64,000 nt of DNA from Prunella strophiata (lineage: Eukaryota; Chordata; Aves; Passeriformes; Prunellidae). Below are positions 61,520 through 64,000 of this stretch, piece by piece. The stretch spans positions 25,268,597 through 25,332,596 of the forward strand of contig JAZBQD010000001.1 in NCBI GenBank assembly GCA_036583965.1. Reading direction: 5' to 3'. The notes under the pieces are model-generated. The model was given only the letters and a program-made list of their open reading frames with translations, was not told where the DNA came from and did not search any database. Position numbers and translations under genes: made by a program. The stretch's first letter is position 1. The number at the start of each line of letters is the position of its first letter.

Positions 61520-64000
61520 CTGGAACACAAAGCACCAAGAGCCTGAAGCACTGCCAGGCAGGAATCCTTCAGCATTTACAAAATGTTTAACAGCAGCTTG
61601 TCCAAACCCAGAACTGATAGAGGGAGGCTGAGAGGTGTGTGGCTTTCTTTAATGTAGAATCAGAATGAGTGTGATTCAAAGGACAGACCTAAACACGTGC
61701 CTTGCCTGAATGTTTGTTCATTGATGGGTGCAATATAAATGCTCTATTATCTGTAGTTATTCATCATTTCACTTAGTTCACTCTGACATTACATTTCTCC
61801 TCAGTAAATTTATATTGTCTGAGGGTCCTCAGGATTACCTGTGGTTGCACTAGCCCAGATTTCCCTCTCTGCTCAGCTCCCTATTTTCAAATACCCTATG
61901 TTTATCAAAGACCAACCTTTTTTTCCACAGTGTTTTAGCTCAACTACAGTCATAAATTCCTGACACAGGTTCTATGGTATCAAACTGTCTCAACTCGCAT
62001 TTTCTTCAGCTTCTGTCTCAAGTCCTGTCTTCTCTGTTCTTGTCCTACTTCTACCTGATCTCTAAAACAATTACAGCCTTTTGAGCTTCCCAGGCTCTTG
62101 ATGAACAAGTATCTCATATCTACCAGATGTACCACATGCATGTTTTCAGGATATCTCCCTGGAACATTACATCTAAATATTTTATTTTTCAATTAAATGT
62201 ATCATTTTAAAAATTAATTTTACTGCATTTTCTGAAGAGAAATACAGTCCAATTCAATAGAAAAGTCAATTTTTAGTGACCTTTGGATTATTCAAACTAA
62301 ATATGGTCTTCAGCAATAGCAGCAGCAGTCAGACTCCTTTTGCCTTCAAACAGAATCCACACTGTCATTTTGTTCCGAAGAGACATAAATAGTATCAAGT
62401 AGAAACTGTTTTCTTCTTCTTTTTTTTAGCTGCTGTACTCTTAAACACCAATACTAAGCTCACATATTTGGAAGCAGTGTTGTTAGCTGAAGGCATGCCC
62501 TATAGAAATTAAACACAGTCCAAGATCTGTGAAATATGGATTCCTCCTGCCAGAAGCTAATTTTCATGTAACAAGTCAAAATCTTCTTGGAAAGAACTTA
62601 TTTCACTAAAATGCCTATGGCTAGATGTCTTACATGATTTATTTCTATGACTTCATTTTTATCCTAAAGCCTCACAAATCAAATCAACAAATAAAATGTG
62701 ATGGAAGAGATCTGTATAGTTTTATTTCTGGTTTGTTGCATTAAACTGATAAACAGGGAACAAGAAAAGAACAAGACATTCAGTGAATATTCAGCAACTA
62801 TCACAACTGATGAAAATTATTCCACAGTCACTAAACCTTGAAAGCTGAGACGCAGGAGAGGAAATTCTTAAGGTAAATCACCTTTTATCCAGATGACTTG
62901 GAGGATGGAGGAGGAGAATGTATGAATAATTTTCAGCTTTCTAATGACACTCCTGGAAGCTAAAATATCTCAGATTGAACACTCTCCTCCTGTGATGGCA
63001 GTTTGGAGTGACAGAGGAGTGTCTGCACATCAAGTGTCTGCAGCAACACAGGCAGATAAATAACTGTAGCCATGGTATTTTTTGAATTTGAATTTAGATG
63101 CTTGCTCTGAAATATTTCCAGATGTTCCTCAGCCCTTGCTACTGCCAAACCAAATGGACATATCTTTCCTTTGACATAAATCAACATGGTTCAACAGACT
63201 TCAAAGGTGAGTGTAGGAGTGTACAGCATCCATTGTGTCTCAAATCTGTAAAGAAAGCTTACTGTTTAAGCCTTCTTCACTTGTCCTAGGCATTGATCAA
63301 GATTTTTGCCAAAATGGCTTGCAAAATGTCCAGGTGATGATTAAGTAGTCATTAAATATAGGAAAATGGAACACATTCAAGGTTATTACTTCATCACTGG
63401 TGGACTGACACATCAATTTTTTCTCCTACACATGCACCTTTCAAAATCTGATTTCATATAAGAGCTCTAGACTTCTCAAATACTCTGTTTCATATTCTGC
63501 ACTGCCTCAAAGAGTTCCAAAAAATACTGAAGTCAAGACAGTGTAAACTCATGATATTTTTTTTTTCCCAAAAGGAGTAGACAAAGATTCTTCTTCTATG
63601 CAGCAGAGGTAAGTGTAAGGAGAAGGAGCATATTTTGCTTCAGAGCAGTACTACAGAATACATACTTATCAGCCTCTTAAAAGCAAACTATAGAGATAAA
63701 AATCATAAATGGAACATAAGGAAAACCACTTCCAGAAGGGATTTTCCCTGTGTATCCTTGTGCTTTGGAACACTTCATATGTTAAGAACTGTGCCAAATT
63801 TATCTTCCACTTCTTGCAGACAGAATGTTGTTTATAGGACTGATGTATTTACAGATATGTATATCAATTTGTGACAGCTGACCTGTCAAGATCAGTCCCT
63901 GAGAAACTAATTTCCAGCACAGTTACACACCATGAATACTGCTGTTAAGGCCATTAGAGTTTCATTTTTTGTAGAAATATGTACAAATTTCCTACCAAAA
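61520..64000 (-). other. GRID1: GRID1 partial intron (about intron 8), runs off the window
   Basis: This is sequence upstream of the 61418-61519 exon. No segment matching the preceding amino-terminal-domain exon was found, so it is intronic as far as can be seen. No repeat or gene was recognised. Confidence 0.75.

Noticed and set aside
63575..63608. Plus-strand microexon candidate: pyrimidine tract, AAAAG, 34 nt, then GAG and GTAAGTGT
   Set aside because: Good splice-like sites, but it is antisense to GRID1, has no recognisable coding content and no partner exons; likely chance.

Overview
The window reads as vertebrate, most likely bird, nuclear DNA: AT-rich non-coding sequence with short, widely spaced exons joined by GT-AG splice sites. 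A truncated CR1-type LINE tail at about 27631-27738 is the main pointer to a bird. There is no operon structure, no intact mobile element and no CRISPR. No tRNA or rRNA gene was recognised by eye.

One gene explains all the coding sequence I can support: the 3' part of GRID1, the glutamate receptor delta-1 subunit (GluD1), on the minus strand. Eight exons run from high to low coordinates: 61418-61519, 59865-60062, 57640-57964, 56104-56242, 37917-38113, 30404-30570, 28813-29053 and 11417-11845 (with the stop codon). All splice phases are compatible. If the gene has the 16-exon layout of its mammalian orthologue, these are exons 9-16. They encode about 598 residues, matching roughly residues 412-1009 of a 1009-residue protein: the end of the linker after the amino-terminal domain, ligand-binding lobe S1, M1, the pore loop, M3, lobe S2, M4 and the whole cytoplasmic tail with its PDZ-binding end GTSI. 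The first exons lie beyond 64000.

Layout: 1 to about 10854 is sequence downstream of GRID1 with no recognisable gene, holding two copies of an old foldback-like repeat and a perfect 22-bp palindrome. About 10855-11416 is 3' untranslated sequence with candidate polyadenylation signals. From 11417 to 64000 is GRID1, with three large introns (about 17.0, 7.3 and 18.0 kb), four short ones (1.35-1.9 kb), and a partial intron at the right edge.

The most notable observation is one extra base in the S2 exon at 37917-38113. It shifts the frame and creates a stop at 37951-37953, although everything before and after is well conserved. It is either a local sequence error or a true truncating allele. I found no convincing previously undescribed system; the other findings are structural oddities in non-coding DNA.
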